A stretch of 64,000 bases of DNA from Paramecium octaurelia (lineage: Eukaryota; Ciliophora; Oligohymenophorea; Peniculida; Parameciidae): NCBI GenBank assembly GCA_905182995.1, contig CAJJDP010000083.1:67515-131514 (forward strand), written 5' to 3'. Under the pieces are notes generated by a model, which saw only the letters and a program-made list of their open reading frames with translations, was not told the DNA's origin and did no database searches. Positions 15,001 to 26,700 of the stretch are shown piece by piece. A program made the position numbers and the translations under genes. Positions within the stretch are counted from its first letter, which is position 1, and the number at the start of each line of letters is the position of its first letter.

Positions 15001-16009
15001 ATTCAAAATCAACATCTTCTCACACAGTTATGCTTACACTATAGAAGTTCGATGCTAATGTAATATCTTTTGCCATTTCTTGAGAGTCTTCCATTTACGA
15101 AACTTCTTAAAAAAACTTAAGGACTTAATTGCATTAAATTAATCTCTTTCTTCTAACCAGGTGTTCAATGAAACAAACTCAATCGTAATGTTATTCTCGT
15201 ATCGAGTCAATCCCTTGGCTGAGAGTGTATAGAAATTATTGAGCTGATGCTTTTGAATATAGGGATAGTTGACTATCCTCATATTGTAAGCATCATTTGA
15301 ATGTTTCTTCCTTTTGATCAGATACATGAATTCCTGTTAACTTAATTTGTGTTCCTTGATCATCTGAATGAATGCGTCGACGTCTTTCAATCCGAAATTG
15401 CCATTCTCTTCACTTGAATCTTCCGAACTATCCGAAACCTGAGACATGGAGGTTTTATTCAAAATCTCTTTCCTCATTTGTTGTGCTCGAATCGTCTTCC
15501 TTGGGGCTGTCCTGTTATCCCTTGTCATAGTCATGCGAGTATTATCCAAGATGTTACTTGGCAACACCTAGACAACCTTCTAAACTTCCTTTGGTGGACT
15601 CGGAGGTTTCACTCTTCCAATCATGCGATCCATCAACTCATGAACCTGGCGAGACTTTAATAATCGTCTCTCATCTAAGAATATATCATTTGTTAAATCA
15701 AAAGTTTTATTATGCTTTGGGAATGAGTCATTGTCTAAATTCAATCTAATCAATATTACTGTTCTATGATTTCCCTCGAGTTTGATTGAGACCTGCTCCT
15801 CCTGACTTTTGATAAGAGTGACTGCGTTCTTCGTGAATCGCAGGCAATTTATCAGGAACCTTCTCAATCTTGGTCATCGTCTGATTCAGCTATGCTCTGA
15901 TCGCAATCTTCGAAGTCAGTGGCCTCTCGTTATTATTACTGCTCTAAGTGGGTTTCCCTCTATCAAACAAACGACTGGCAAGCTTTATTTTAGCACTCTC
16001 CGGTAACAT
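3059..16009 (-). CDS. Dynein heavy chain, axonemal (inner-arm) type, complete
   Basis: The motor subunit that drives sliding of axonemal microtubules by ATP hydrolysis; about 4,250 residues, the usual size. The start at 16009 ([15 protein letters not shown]) joins the main frame through a 25-nt intron near 15735. The tail fills about 15.9-11.5 kb. AAA1 carries [10 protein letters not shown] near 11280, AAA2 GGSGSGKT near 10435, AAA3 TGQTGVGKS near 9135 and AAA4 GVGGSGK near 8085. GPPGGGRN lies near 8785. The stalk and microtubule-binding region lies about 7.3-6.5 kb. The C-terminal domain holds [20 protein letters not shown] near 3560 and GARWD near 3385, then, across a 25-nt intron, [17 protein letters not shown] and, across a 26-nt intron, YWTLRGTA. 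Stop TGA at 3059-3061. All P-loops look intact. The single-headed inner-arm class is inferred from length and the C-terminal extension. Splicing is not fully resolved at 9.39-9.48 and 9.59-9.64 kb. Confidence 0.95.
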
Positions 16010-16897
16010 TGTGAATTAATTTAAAATTATGTATTATAATAAATGCTTAATACTTATAAACAACACACCTAAATCTCAAACAACTTAATTACTACTAAAT
16101 CAAAAACTAAAAATATCTCTATCCACTTCTATCTTTGAATCCAAAGATTTTATTCCCTCAACTTATTAATCTATAATTACAACCTCAGATATATATATGG
16201 CAGTTTGTGTCTTAAACCATCACCCCATAGTATAGAAAATAATTCTTTTAGTTTCCAGCAGTTCAACCAATTTGAGATCTATGAGAACTTTAAATAATTT
16301 TTTCAAAACCTATAACGAAATGATAAATCCTAACTTATTTATTAAAAATCAAGTAGACTAACTTGTAAAATATTCTTTTTCGAAGAATAATTAAAATCAC
16401 ATTTATACAATCCTGTAAAAATCATATCATAATTCAAAAAGTTAAATAAATTCCTATTTATAACTAAAATTAACTACAAGTTTACAACATGGACTTTTAT
16501 TCTTGATATTTCAAATTTTTAGTAGAATGATATACTTTAAATAACAATCTTATTAGTTAACTGATAAAACAAATTAAAAAGCAGATTATTTTAATTAATT
16601 ATAAATTAGTCAGCTTTAATACTTTTGTGAAATATTTCAAACTTTATTACAAAAGCAAACAATTTGAATTAGCACTATCTCTTATAATAGTGGGAGAATT
16701 TGCACACAATTAATTTCATTCTTAATCAAAATATATACGTAGATTATCAAAAAACTTAAGTTCTTTTATGATGGCTCATTGTTAATCACTTTGAATGGAA
16801 ACATTGTTTTCTTTTTATTAATGATGCTAAGGGAGAATGTTTTAGATTTTTTGAGTGAATCTTTTATAATACAAAATATAAATTAACAAAATTAATT
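16010..16897. other. AT-rich spacer upstream of the dynein gene
   Basis: Nearly 890 bp, one of the longest empty stretches here. It is very AT-rich with runs of A and T and no reading frame of protein-like composition on either strand. It must contain the dynein promoter (next to 16010) and the 3' end of the zinc-finger transcript (next to 16897). I recognise no specific site. Confidence 0.5.
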
Positions 16898-17388
16898 TCA
16901 TATTTAGGACAATGGTTCAACTAATGCTTTTTATTAATCCAAAGGTTGAGTTAAAGGAGTATGCTCTTCATAATGCTTCAGTTTTAGGTGCTACTTTAGA
17001 GCTGCCTTTGATGAATAGGTATGGGTGCAATTCGAACATTTGAAGGGTTTGGTAATTGAGTTTTTTCTTGAGATTCGTTTATTTTTTACCTAATAAAATT
17101 AAATTAAAACAAATATATATAATAACGAGCAAATAGTTAAATAAAAACATATGAGTTCTACAATTACCTCATCATTAGAAAGCTTTTTTTCCAGTTTTGC
17201 AATGCTCTTTTGAGTATTTTCAACTTAAAATCTAAGGAACTACTGGAGAAGATGTGCTTTCCTAACTTCGAGTTTATAGTTGATTTTTTCATCGTATTCT
17301 GGCTCTGAAACTAAGTGGATGATTTATTTCTACTTTCATTTTCTTGAATCGTTCTTGGAGTAGAGTGATCAATTGATTCTATAAACAT
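16898..17388 (-). CDS. Small coiled-coil C2H2 zinc-finger protein
   Basis: The start at 17388 reads MFIESIDHSTPRTIQENE. A 23-nt intron (17311-17333) leads into a helical, coiled-coil-like stretch (SEPEYDEKINYKLEVRKAHL, then VENTQKSIAKLEKKLSNDE). A 78-nt intron (17090-17167) leads into one C2H2 finger with spacing C-x2-C-x12-H-x4-H (CSNCTHTYSSKAALKQHLKL, then KH). The frame ends at TGA 16898-16900 after about 130 residues. A single finger next to a coiled coil suggests a dimeric nucleic-acid- or protein-binding factor, but one finger gives little DNA specificity; function unknown. Both introns restore the frame exactly, which supports the model. The 78-nt intron is about three times the usual size here. 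Confidence 0.75.
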
Positions 17389-17513
17389 CGATTTTTAATA
17401 AATTTAAACAATAATTTATTAATGCTTTTTTTAATAAAGATCATTAAGTTAATTAATTTGAATATGTACAAATATGTATATTTATTATTCTCTCAACATT
17501 ATAAATGATGAAT

Positions 17514-19457
17514 TCAATTCATTTCGATTCCATCAGTAGCATTCTGATCCTCATTTAATTATTCAGGGTTGGAGTCCCTGTTTTCTGGGGAATCCTCATT
17601 CTAAAACTTGCAGATCTTTTTCTTTTGCAATTCGTTAACATTCAATGAATCCAATTCTAAATCTGATGGTTCTGCATTGCTTCTATTTTCGTAAGCAGTT
17701 GCTAGAGCCATCCCCTTGGTAGCAACATCAGAAAATGATAGCAAATTTTGAATAGGAATGCCTATCCTGATTCCAGATTTTATAATTTATTGAAGACTAC
17801 TGCCATATTATTTATTGTTATACTCGATCTCAACAGAATCGGGCTTACCCTGAGATACACACTAATAGTTTCATAATTAATAATTTACTTGCTAGTTCTC
17901 CTTACTGCTGATCGATATCGGTTAAACATCGTTACTTTTCGGATTAATATCGAAAAAGTACCTTTACTCAATCTTTTTAAGCGTTTGCAAGAAATACTTT
18001 TTATACAAGTTCCAATCTGTTGACTCATAAATAATGTCTTCTAAATCAAGTGAGAGCTAAGATAAGATTCCACAATATCCTCTTCTTATGGGATGTTTAA
18101 TTTTTCCAATATTATATTTCATATATGTGTTTTTTAAGGAAATAAATTCAAATAAATCTTATTTTATTTGATTTTAGATCCAACTTAATGAACTAGTTTT
18201 GAAAATAAATCTGGAGATCTCACTGAATAATATTTAAAGTTAGTTGTTAAATTCAAATTTAATAATGTATTTGAACAAAGTTTTATAGATATCCAAATGA
18301 TATATGTAACGTAATAAATCTTCGTTTTCTGTTTTTAAGAGCAAATGATAGATAGTCAAAAGCCTTAATTTGAATTGACCAAGACCAGTTGAGATTTCGC
18401 CCAAAGTTGAAATAAAGGCTAGGAATATATTATTACTAATTACCGAAATTGACATACTCATTAGAGAATGATTTGTGTAGATTTTGAGCTATAGAATAAT
18501 ACTTTGTATAGTCGTATTCTTCATTTTGTGGCAGACATTTCAAGAGTGCTATTATAATATTCAAAAACTCAACAAATTAGGAATCACACTAATGATAAAT
18601 TCAATGATTACTGCTGCTGTATAGAAGTGTTCTGGGTAATCAAAATACTGGATAAACTGTTATGTTGTAGAACAAATTTAAGTTAATAGTTCTGAGCAAT
18701 TATGTACAATTTCTGAATTATGGACTTTATTGAGCAATATTTTGTGAATTCTGAGAAGTAATTGAATTCTTTTGGTGGTGTGTTGATTAGATTTTTAGTC
18801 TTGACTTGTGGATTCAGAGGTGATCAAGTGGGAGAGTATTGATGCCACATGATACACATCTAGATGCTTAATCAAATGATCCAATACGGATTAATTATTA
18901 TCAAACCAACTCCATAACTAGATTGAATTCACTAATTTATACGCTGTTACCCCTCTTCCTTATGATGGATTCAAAGATTTTGGTCAGATATCCTACTTAG
19001 GTATAATTAAGATAATCTGCTTGGAATGGTTAAAATAATAGAGGGAGGAGTTTTTGGCGTTATTCTTCTTGAACCTAATAATTTGGGATATTGGGTTCTG
19101 GTTCAAATAGATAGTCAACTAAAATTGAGCTATCGTAACTCAAAATTTCACTTATGAGAAATTAGTACCTATTTTGAGATGGGCTTTTACCTTTTCAATT
19201 TGGGGTTGTCAGAATCCATTGAAAGGAGATACTCAATGATTTTTTGGTAGTTGTTGACATCCTTGATAATGCTAACTCAATAGAGATGGTTCAATACAAG
19301 ATGGCGAACTTCTGGGCTCCATTGTTTTTAATTTCGTCCAAGACTTCGGCATCCAGAATTTCATCTAAAGTGATTTCTGACTTAGAGAGGAGATCGTCTA
19401 GGCTATTGCTAGTGTGACTTCTATGTCCATATTATTTAAACACTACTTAATAAACAT
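17514..19457 (-). CDS. SAPS-domain protein, PP6/Sit4 phosphatase regulatory subunit
   Basis: SAPS proteins bind the PP6 (yeast Sit4) catalytic subunit and direct it to substrates in growth and cell-cycle control. The start at 19457 (MFI) joins by a 26-nt intron to a conserved SAPS opening: SLDDLLSKSEITLDEILDAE, matching the family pattern 'tLeeLLde..ll.E.k'. Two further short introns follow near 19265 and 19175. Downstream come RYQFLISEILSYDSSILVDY and later LGQFKLRLLTIYHLLLKTEN, both positions where the family is conserved. The C-terminal tail is acidic and polar (ENRDSNPEQLNEDQ) and ends at TGA 17514-17516. The estimated length is about 600 residues, within the family range. Its start codon lies 27 bp from that of the divergent gene at 19485. 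Confidence 0.8.
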
Positions 19458-19484
19458 GGAAATCATTAATATTATATAATTTTA

Positions 19485-21074
19485 ATGAAAGAAAATTAGA
19501 AGTCAGACATTGCTCCTTAGGACAAGCAATGGGAATGGATTCCATGTTAATACGATGTGAAACGCATCTCAAAGGATACCGAAACGACGTGGAACTTGAG
19601 TCCATCTGTGCAACTGAAAATACCGTCGGAGCAGGGGTAGATAGATCCTGTGATCGATCTCAAAATAGAGCAGAGCAGGAATTTCATTTACACAAACAAA
19701 AATGGCTTGGGCTGGAATTGGCATAAGAGTTGGAATCTACCAGATATTGGTGTTGAATTGGAAGTATGCACTTTATGTTTTAAACATCCTTAGATAACAG
19801 ATCCCACCACTGACGAGAAGCTTGCTCCACCAGGCAAGATCTATGTATTGACCATCTCTTTATTTAGGCCAAAATACAAATTGTAAAACCAACAGTAAGT
19901 CCCATGAAAACTTTTCATCTGTTGGAAGTGGGTGTCAAAGGCAATTAGAAGATGGATTTGGAAAATAATAAATGCATATTCTCTGGTCTCAAATTTAACA
20001 CTACTTCCTACAATCATGATGTATCTTATTTATAATAATTAGCATTAAAAATTCCACATCATCATCACACTTTATCTTTGTCAAAGCAAGTTTGAATTCC
20101 CCCAAATATTGATATCCCGCATATCTCCCCCTATTTTTGTAGATTCCAGAAAGTCAGCCAGAGACATTGAGCAACAAAACAAATAGAAATTGCAGTCCTA
20201 CTTTGATCCCTTCCCCATCACCACTCTTGAAAAGCAATTCACAACCACAAAACCCTAGAATACCGAAGTCATCACCAACACTATCGAGGGATTGAATAAT
20301 TATTTCTCAGCTCCCAATATCAGACACAAAGTAAAGCATCCTGTATTTCTATGCATCAAATTCAGTTCTTGCATTAAATTGTATCTTAATACAAATGTAT
20401 TTAAATTCTAAGACTCTAAATCTTTAGTTTTGACCATACAACAAGTATTATACAAAAGCACTAATAACAATGTCAATAACAAACTCGATTAAAAATATAT
20501 CATATTATGCGTTGACAGCAGCAATACTATTAGTAAATTCCAATAACATCTAAAAAAACTGTAAGAGTTCCTTGAACCCTTCAATAATGACGACATTGAA
20601 GTAGTTATTGATCCAATCGAACTGCCTAAGAATTTCACTTAAATCACAGACTTGGCAGACATTAAATAAGCATACATAGATGTCTACGATAAACTATTAT
20701 AATTGAAAAAGAACGAACAATAGCAAGATGACAATTAGGAGTATGAAGAGTAACCAAGAAAGAAAAAGAAGCCCAAAGAACAAGAAGTAGTTTAGAACAA
20801 CTAAGAGAAAATCATTAGAAAAGTCATTCAAATTCAAGGTCCCAACATTTCATAACAAAGGTCACATCACACACATGTCATCTAAAGTGCTGAAATGCTT
20901 ATAGAATAGCAGCATTAGTATCTTGATAAAGAACATGTTAAGGAGGAACACATAGTTTAAGAGGAAAAACCGCATTAATTTGGACTACCAGATATATTTC
21001 AATAAACAGCTATAAATATAAATAAAATTCTATTATTAAGAGCCTTGTTACCTCCGTAATAACCACCATAATGA
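19485..21074 (+). CDS. Unidentified protein with a conserved-looking beta-rich core
   Basis: The start at 19485 reads MKENQKSDIAPQDKQWEWIP. Two short introns restore the frame: 23 nt near 19848 (GKIY joined to AKIQIVKPTVSPMKTFHLLE) and 22 nt near 20010. The middle, roughly residues 90-220, has strand-like segments and a striking stretch, ILISRISPPIFVDSRKSARD, resembling the pattern of beta-sandwich DNA-binding domains. I cannot assign it to a named family, so transcription factor is only a guess. The C-terminal third is charged and Q/K-rich (EEQPRKKKKPKEQEVVQ), consistent with a disordered tail and a nuclear-localisation-like run. It ends at TGA 21072-21074; an earlier spliced end is possible. 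About 510 residues. It likely shares a bidirectional promoter with the SAPS gene. Confidence 0.65.
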
Positions 21075-21109
21075 CATCATATTTCTAAATTCATATTCAA
21101 AAAACAAAA

Positions 21110-21358
21110 TTATTATATTATAACCTCTTCACCATTTTCATTAAGCAATGTAGCATCATAATCTCTTATAATGGTTTGGTCAACCCTTCTGAATTCTAAA
21201 ATAGTGACGTATAAATTTTCCAGTTAATACCTTGTTTTAATTGGGTTTCTATAAATTCAATTATTAAATAATTATGATTAAATCAAGAAGGTTTGATTTG
21301 CTTCTGGTGTGGTTTAATGCTAAGGATATGGACCCATCTTTAAAGCAAAATGAAACAT
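21110..21358 (-). other. Possible small gene, model unresolved
   Basis: One minus-strand stretch between about 21260 and 21125 has protein-like composition: QLENLYVTILEFRRVDQTII followed by RDYDATLLNENGEE. A second piece in the same frame (MFHFALKMGPYPQHQTTPEA) starts at an ATG at 21358, but a TGA lies between them and no clean short intron removes it. The 3' end would face, or run into, the end of the gene at 19485-21074. This is either a small unannotatable gene or a chance frame; I do not assign a function. Confidence 0.25.
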
Positions 21359-21700
21359 CCATACACATATGATTATATATATACTATCTCCTTATTTATT
21401 TCTGAGTTTTTGAGTTTTTGAGTATAATATTTTTACTCTACTTTATGCGTGTATTTAATATAGATTTCATGCAATTCTTGGAAAATCTATTGGTTTAATA
21501 CTGAGATGTGCGGATATTGAGGGATATCTATGAGGAATGTAGGAATTTAGATTTGTAATTTTATACAAGGAAGGCTTGTGAGTATCCTTAGTAGATTAAG
21601 GATATTATTGGACAATGCCTTTGGGGATAAAGAGAGATGATATTATTGATGAGTATGATAAGTATGAAATATTGATATTGTATTAATTAATTTATTTTGG
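21359..21700. other. Spacer with a possible short plus-strand coding stretch
   Basis: Between about 21514 and 21660 a plus-strand frame reads IYEECRNLDLQFYTRKACEY and continues PQQIKDIIGQCLWG, with several cysteines and no TGA. I could not find a start or a splice that joins it to an upstream ATG (candidate ATG near 21470 is followed by TGA). A neighbouring frame (DDIIDEYDKYE, near 21640) also looks protein-like. It may be a small intron-containing gene, or noise. The remainder is AT-rich. Confidence 0.25.
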
Positions 21701-22345
21701 ATGTCTTAAATCTTGAAGAAGGCAGCTAAATACAGAACCGTGTCTACGATACTCCAACATGGGGAAGCTCATTTACGTGATTCATATACACTACCACCCG
21801 AGATCATTACTCCACCTCCACGTAAATTATTGTTGGCATTCATAAATTTAGCCAGAAAAGAAAGAAAGCCTGATGACATTACAGATTTCCCAGAGTAAAA
21901 GTTTGTGCTTCTGCCCGAGTCCATCCCATATCCTGAAGGAAAGTACCGACCTGCTTCAGTACCCTATGTTGCTGGTTTCTATCCTTATAATTGTTATCTA
22001 TAGAAGGGAAAGGTATTTTGAATTAGCTAAGATAAGATTTACCAATGGTGCTCATGCGGTATTTCATAATCGAATCCTTGGTGTGATGGAATGTGCAATG
22101 CCTCAGCAACTAGAAATAGACCAATTAAATTTAATGTCGACACTTCTGGATATTATAAATTGTGTAATTGCAAACAGAGTGCAAATGCTCCCTTCTGTAA
22201 TGGCACACACAGGTATTAAAGTAGTTGAATTTCAAGATAAGTGATTCGTCAATATCATGCTGGTTATAGAGGATTCTATGAACTTTGGGGATGGGCTGCC
22301 TTTATGGGAACAACAGGCTTCATCATTTGGAATTTCCACAATTGA
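21701..22345 (+). CDS. CDGSH iron-sulfur protein with C-terminal membrane helix
   Basis: CDGSH (CISD) proteins bind a [2Fe-2S] cluster through three Cys and one His and act in mitochondrial or ER iron-sulfur and redox handling. The start is MSQILKKAAKYRTVSTILQH, followed by a proline-rich N-terminal part. A 24-nt intron (contains in-frame TGA) precedes motif 1, CSCGISQSNPWCDGMC, where the usual final His is Cys (codon 22094-22096). Motif 2 is CNCKQSANAPFCNGTH, fully canonical. A second 24-nt intron follows, then a C-terminal hydrophobic segment (WGWAAFMGTTGFIIW) ending at TGA 22343-22345. About 195 residues. Paired motifs resemble the CISD3/bacterial type, but a tail anchor differs from the N-terminal anchor of CISD1/2. 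The N-terminus is basic, so a mitochondrial location is plausible but not proven. Confidence 0.85.
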
Positions 22346-22408
22346 AAGCAATTATCAATAGAATATAACAATATAAAATTAAAATGTCATTAACTCTGTT
22401 GGCTTGAA

Positions 22409-23776
22409 TCACTTCTCCTCTACCCTGTTTCTCCTAACTTTTTAACAAATTACACAGATTGCATAACCTCCTACACACATAATTATTCTAAGCAATACCT
22501 CAGTTTCATCTACAAATCCCTTGACTTCCGACTTGTTGCCCTTTTCGAAGTTTCCCATCTCACAATAATCCATCTCTTTGTAAGCAAACATTTCATCCAT
22601 GCTCATCCTCTTTCTCAATTGTCTATATTGGAAAAACACGCTTCCAATCGTCAAGATCATTATGGAGGAGAAGTACAAGTAGAACCTAAAATTGATATCC
22701 TTGTCGAATCCATAAAATGCTCTCTTTACTAAATAGAGTTCATTTGGATATCCGCCTGCAAACCACCCAATTGGCTTGATCAATAAATAACTCTATTTTA
22801 ATGAATTTCTCATACTCCTGCTAAGGCTGTGGCTCCAATCCCAAATGTGTTTAGAAATTTACACGCCAAAAATCCAAACAGTAATCCTGAAATCGAAAGT
22901 GTTAAGGTCAAGGCCAAAAACATTGGATGACTGTTGAATAGATGCAGGAATAGGGGTTCCAACAACAAAGAGAGCACTACCCCAAATACTAGACCCATAT
23001 TAAACACACCCTAAATAGAATCTATATTGTACAAGCAAATATCTCACATAGGTTGTGTTTGCATAGATAATTCCAACTCCTATTCCAGAACACAGTACTA
23101 TTATAATTGCGAAATTGCTCGAATCTTGATCCAACACTCCTTCTCCCAATACGATCGTATAAATTGCAGTTCCAATCATGAATGCCAGCAAGACAGTGGT
23201 CAATCTCGAAAATTGGAATCCGAAAATCATGAGAGCAATTCCTAAGAGCATAAAAATAACACCCAGAGGGATGTATAAGTATTAATACAACTTCATTATT
23301 GGATTAGTCACGAGAATTGGACAAACGCTACTGTGTTTTAGACAATAATCTTATTCACAAGGAGTTTAAATTTCAAATGTATTTGAATTGCTACATATTA
23401 ACAGGAGTTCCAAATCGTCATCGTCTTCTACTCCTTGAAGCTTCAATACTACTCCTGCAAAGGGATTATTCTCGTCTATAAGTTTGAGATCATTTTTCGC
23501 ATAATCGTGTTGCTTTGAATAAAAATCGCATTCCTCATTCTCAGCTATAATAAGGTTTTAGGTTGATTTTTCATTTCTCACCATGATTTATTTTTCATCC
23601 TGAGTGACGCACTAGTAAGGTGTGGATCCACAAATATTCATATTCAGGATTTTTTTGTCTGTTAATTAGACATTGGAGCCTATGGTTTCAGTGAAATCAA
23701 AAGAGATGTCGTTGTTGTAATAGATTTCACAAGTATGGTAGTGCTGTATCAATAGGATTAATATTACAAATTTCAT
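22409..23776 (-). CDS. TMEM198/TM7SF3-like (DUF4203) multipass membrane protein
   Basis: The start at 23776 gives a signal peptide (MKFVILILLIQHYHTCEIYY), then a luminal or extracellular domain of about 140 residues with at least seven cysteines (for example CGSTPYQC and CEQDYCLKHSSVC). It is followed by about seven hydrophobic helices beginning LYIPLGVIFMLLGIALMIFG. The membrane block, with alternating glycine-rich helices, resembles DUF4203. Two short introns (22 nt near 22990-23011 and 23 nt near 22785-22807) restore the frame. The cytoplasmic tail carries FQYRQLRKRMSMDEMFAYKE, then a last hydrophobic segment; stop TGA 22409-22411. About 440 residues. The start codon overlaps the stop of the gene upstream on the same strand. 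Transport or scaffold functions have been proposed for the family; none is evident here. Confidence 0.75.
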
Positions 23777-26700
23777 TTTATTAATATAATATTCATTAAT
23801 TTATCAATTATTTTTGCAATCCTATGTAATGCTATTTTGGGTTCATTGTCTACTAGATTTTTGAAATGAGCTATGTGTTCAGATAGATAACTAAATGAAA
23901 ATACATCATTCATTTGCTGGCAAGACTTCCAATTCGTGCAACAAACTTGAACTTCATTGTAGAGTAGTGAGATTATGAAAATGTTTGGTTTTTTGAAGGT
24001 CCTTATTTATAATCTGATTGGTTTCTATATCTTATTGGATTACTTCTGTGTTTTTAATTGATTTAAATTGGGAATCGTATGATATTGACTCAAATTCAAG
24101 AAATTTTAAGTCTTAATTTTGTGTATCATATAATAACAAATACTGATAATGTCTGAATGATTCAATTTGGAATTCATATAATTCGTTTAGTATTTATAAA
24201 AGCCATCCGCTATGTATAAATTGAGTAATTCCCTCAAATTTATTTGCTCTTTGACCTCAGTAAATTTATTATAGGAGAAATACTTCAATTCAATATTGAA
24301 ATTGGATGTGTTAGCATAGCTTATGGCATCAAAAGGAAAGAAGATACAAGTACGTTTCAAGAATTTAATCTATTCCTCATTCAATTTAGCCTCGCTGATT
24401 ATACTCGGAAATTTGCTATTATGCAAATGCAATTGATTGATTTTCCCTTTAAGAAGTGCAATACCCTTTAATTAATCTGCCTTTTAGGTATACTTCATGT
24501 AGAATTCAATGTGTGATTCACCAACCCGTTCAATTCTGATGTAACGCTAAAAGAGGAGTTCTTATAAGTTTATCTCTTTCTAATCAAACATAATAGACAA
24601 AAAACAATTTTATTGCTTGGGGTGTTGTTCTAATAAGAAATTATTGTTAATAATATTGACCCAGATTAGCTTCTCCTTTATTATGTACTGTTCCTTATTC
24701 CCGTTCTCTAAGCGGTACTCTGTGAATTCAGTCACCAATTTAGTGATATAGAAGAAATCATTAAGATAGTAAGGGGTGACTTAAGATTGGGCCAATTGAT
24801 TCTACGCTTAGATACTTGAGACAGCAGGAGAATGAAATTATGATATCCTAGGTTGGCTGAATCTATGATTTGACTTCTACATATTCACACTCTACCTAGG
24901 TGTGAAATCTGTAAAGGAGTCTAAATCCTTAAAACTCAGAACAGCTTGCTTCTTATATATGATGATACTATCCATTAAATCCTTGCCATCATTCTCTTTA
25001 AAATCTTCAGATCTCAACAACCCTACCATTTATCTAGTTGTTTTTGGAACGTATACCTTGACAATCCATATGTCCAGCAGTAGATGTCTGTAAATTTGGA
25101 TTAAAACGTAATCAATTATTTATTGTTAATCATTCAATAATTAAGTCACCTTATTGTTTGATATTTTAATCAATTATCCAGTTGAGATTGAATGAATCAA
25201 GTAAGACTTTTTGATGTGAGTAACAATTAATCTACTGTTCTTGATGTAATGTTCTAAGAATCCTTTGCAGAGATCGGATTTCTTGAAAGTTGTATTTTCA
25301 GGGAAATTGCCAATTCTTCTGATTTGTTGAACATTAATTTTAGTAGAATGGTCTTCATAGGAATTATGTGTTATTTAACTTTCGTTTTATTTAAGATCAT
25401 CTTGATTAACGGCAAAAAATGGAACATTGGTTAATGTGAATGTTCCTAAATGACATTTCTGAAATATGTTCATGGCAGTTTGCACTATATTTGCATCTGT
25501 CATGTTTTATGGTATCTCTATCTTCAACATTTCTGTGATATCGTATTTATTAAAGATCATCTTCATCATTCCTGTCTTTAACATGATGTTTTAGAAGTCT
25601 ATTCTCATTAAAAAGTAATCATTCTCAGCCAAAATGTCTGGTTTTTAACATCTAAAGAACACCTTAATAGTTATCTAGTATTTTCCGTAATTTTTAATCT
25701 TCTGAACTATAACGAATTATTTAAGAGTAAAATATTTTAAGAGCACCATATAATTGTTTAAGATGTAGTAATGCAACACATTATAAGAAGGAATCTCAGC
25801 CAATTAGCTTTTTGATTTCTTGTATTTCAATAACTCTAGCCCATCTGATAACTAGGAGCTAATGAAAGATTGCTTTAAACTTCTTTGACTAATTTTCTTA
25901 TATAGCATCTAAATGATCCAACACGTAGGGCCATTTTGAATAAGTTATACAATATTGGATATTAAGTTGTCTTCTTCATCGAAAGGACTAATCCGAAACC
26001 TTTGCAATCGTTAATTATAATGGTATATCAAAATTATGTGTTTTTGAGCCATGGATATTTGAATGGAAAGATGTTTCAATTGGATTCTATACTTTTAGAT
26101 TTTGTCTAGCTTTAGATTTTACTTGCTAAAAAATTAGGACTCCAATTTCTCCAAATCATCAATATGCACATCAGTAAATGGATTTTCTTAATAGATTACT
26201 ATGGGCCCAACCTTTTTTGTAATGATTTCTTGTTTAGCTTCTGCATTTATGTTTGGTTAGTACCTTTTCACTAAGTCAATCAAGGTAGTTTGATGAAAAT
26301 GTTGTTGTTCATTATTTGTAATATCTTCACCGAATATTTAAGCAAAGTGTTTGTCGAACATATGCTCTCTATTGTGGATAGTTTGTGATTTGGATTGATA
26401 GTCCAACTTCTTTTAGGTGTCATCATAAATGTATCTTTCTATTTCAGTAATTGCGAAGGGCTTCACCTTGGTCTGCAAATCTATGAGGAACCCCAATTTC
26501 ATTCCACAAGCCTCCATCTTCTAAGCGTCGTGCAATGAAAATATATTCATCTTAACCTAAAGCTACTTCTGTTCATTGATCATCAACTTTTGATCTATGA
26601 ATTCATAGAACATGTGCCAGCATTTCCTTTAAGAGAAAAATATTTAATTTATTATCTGCTTTAAATTATTATGATATCTCCTTTCTAAGATCTTTTCTAT

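Noticed and set aside
19529-19726. Plus-strand 65-residue frame
   Set aside because: Out-of-frame shadow of the gene starting at 19485, whose frame is supported by two splice joins.
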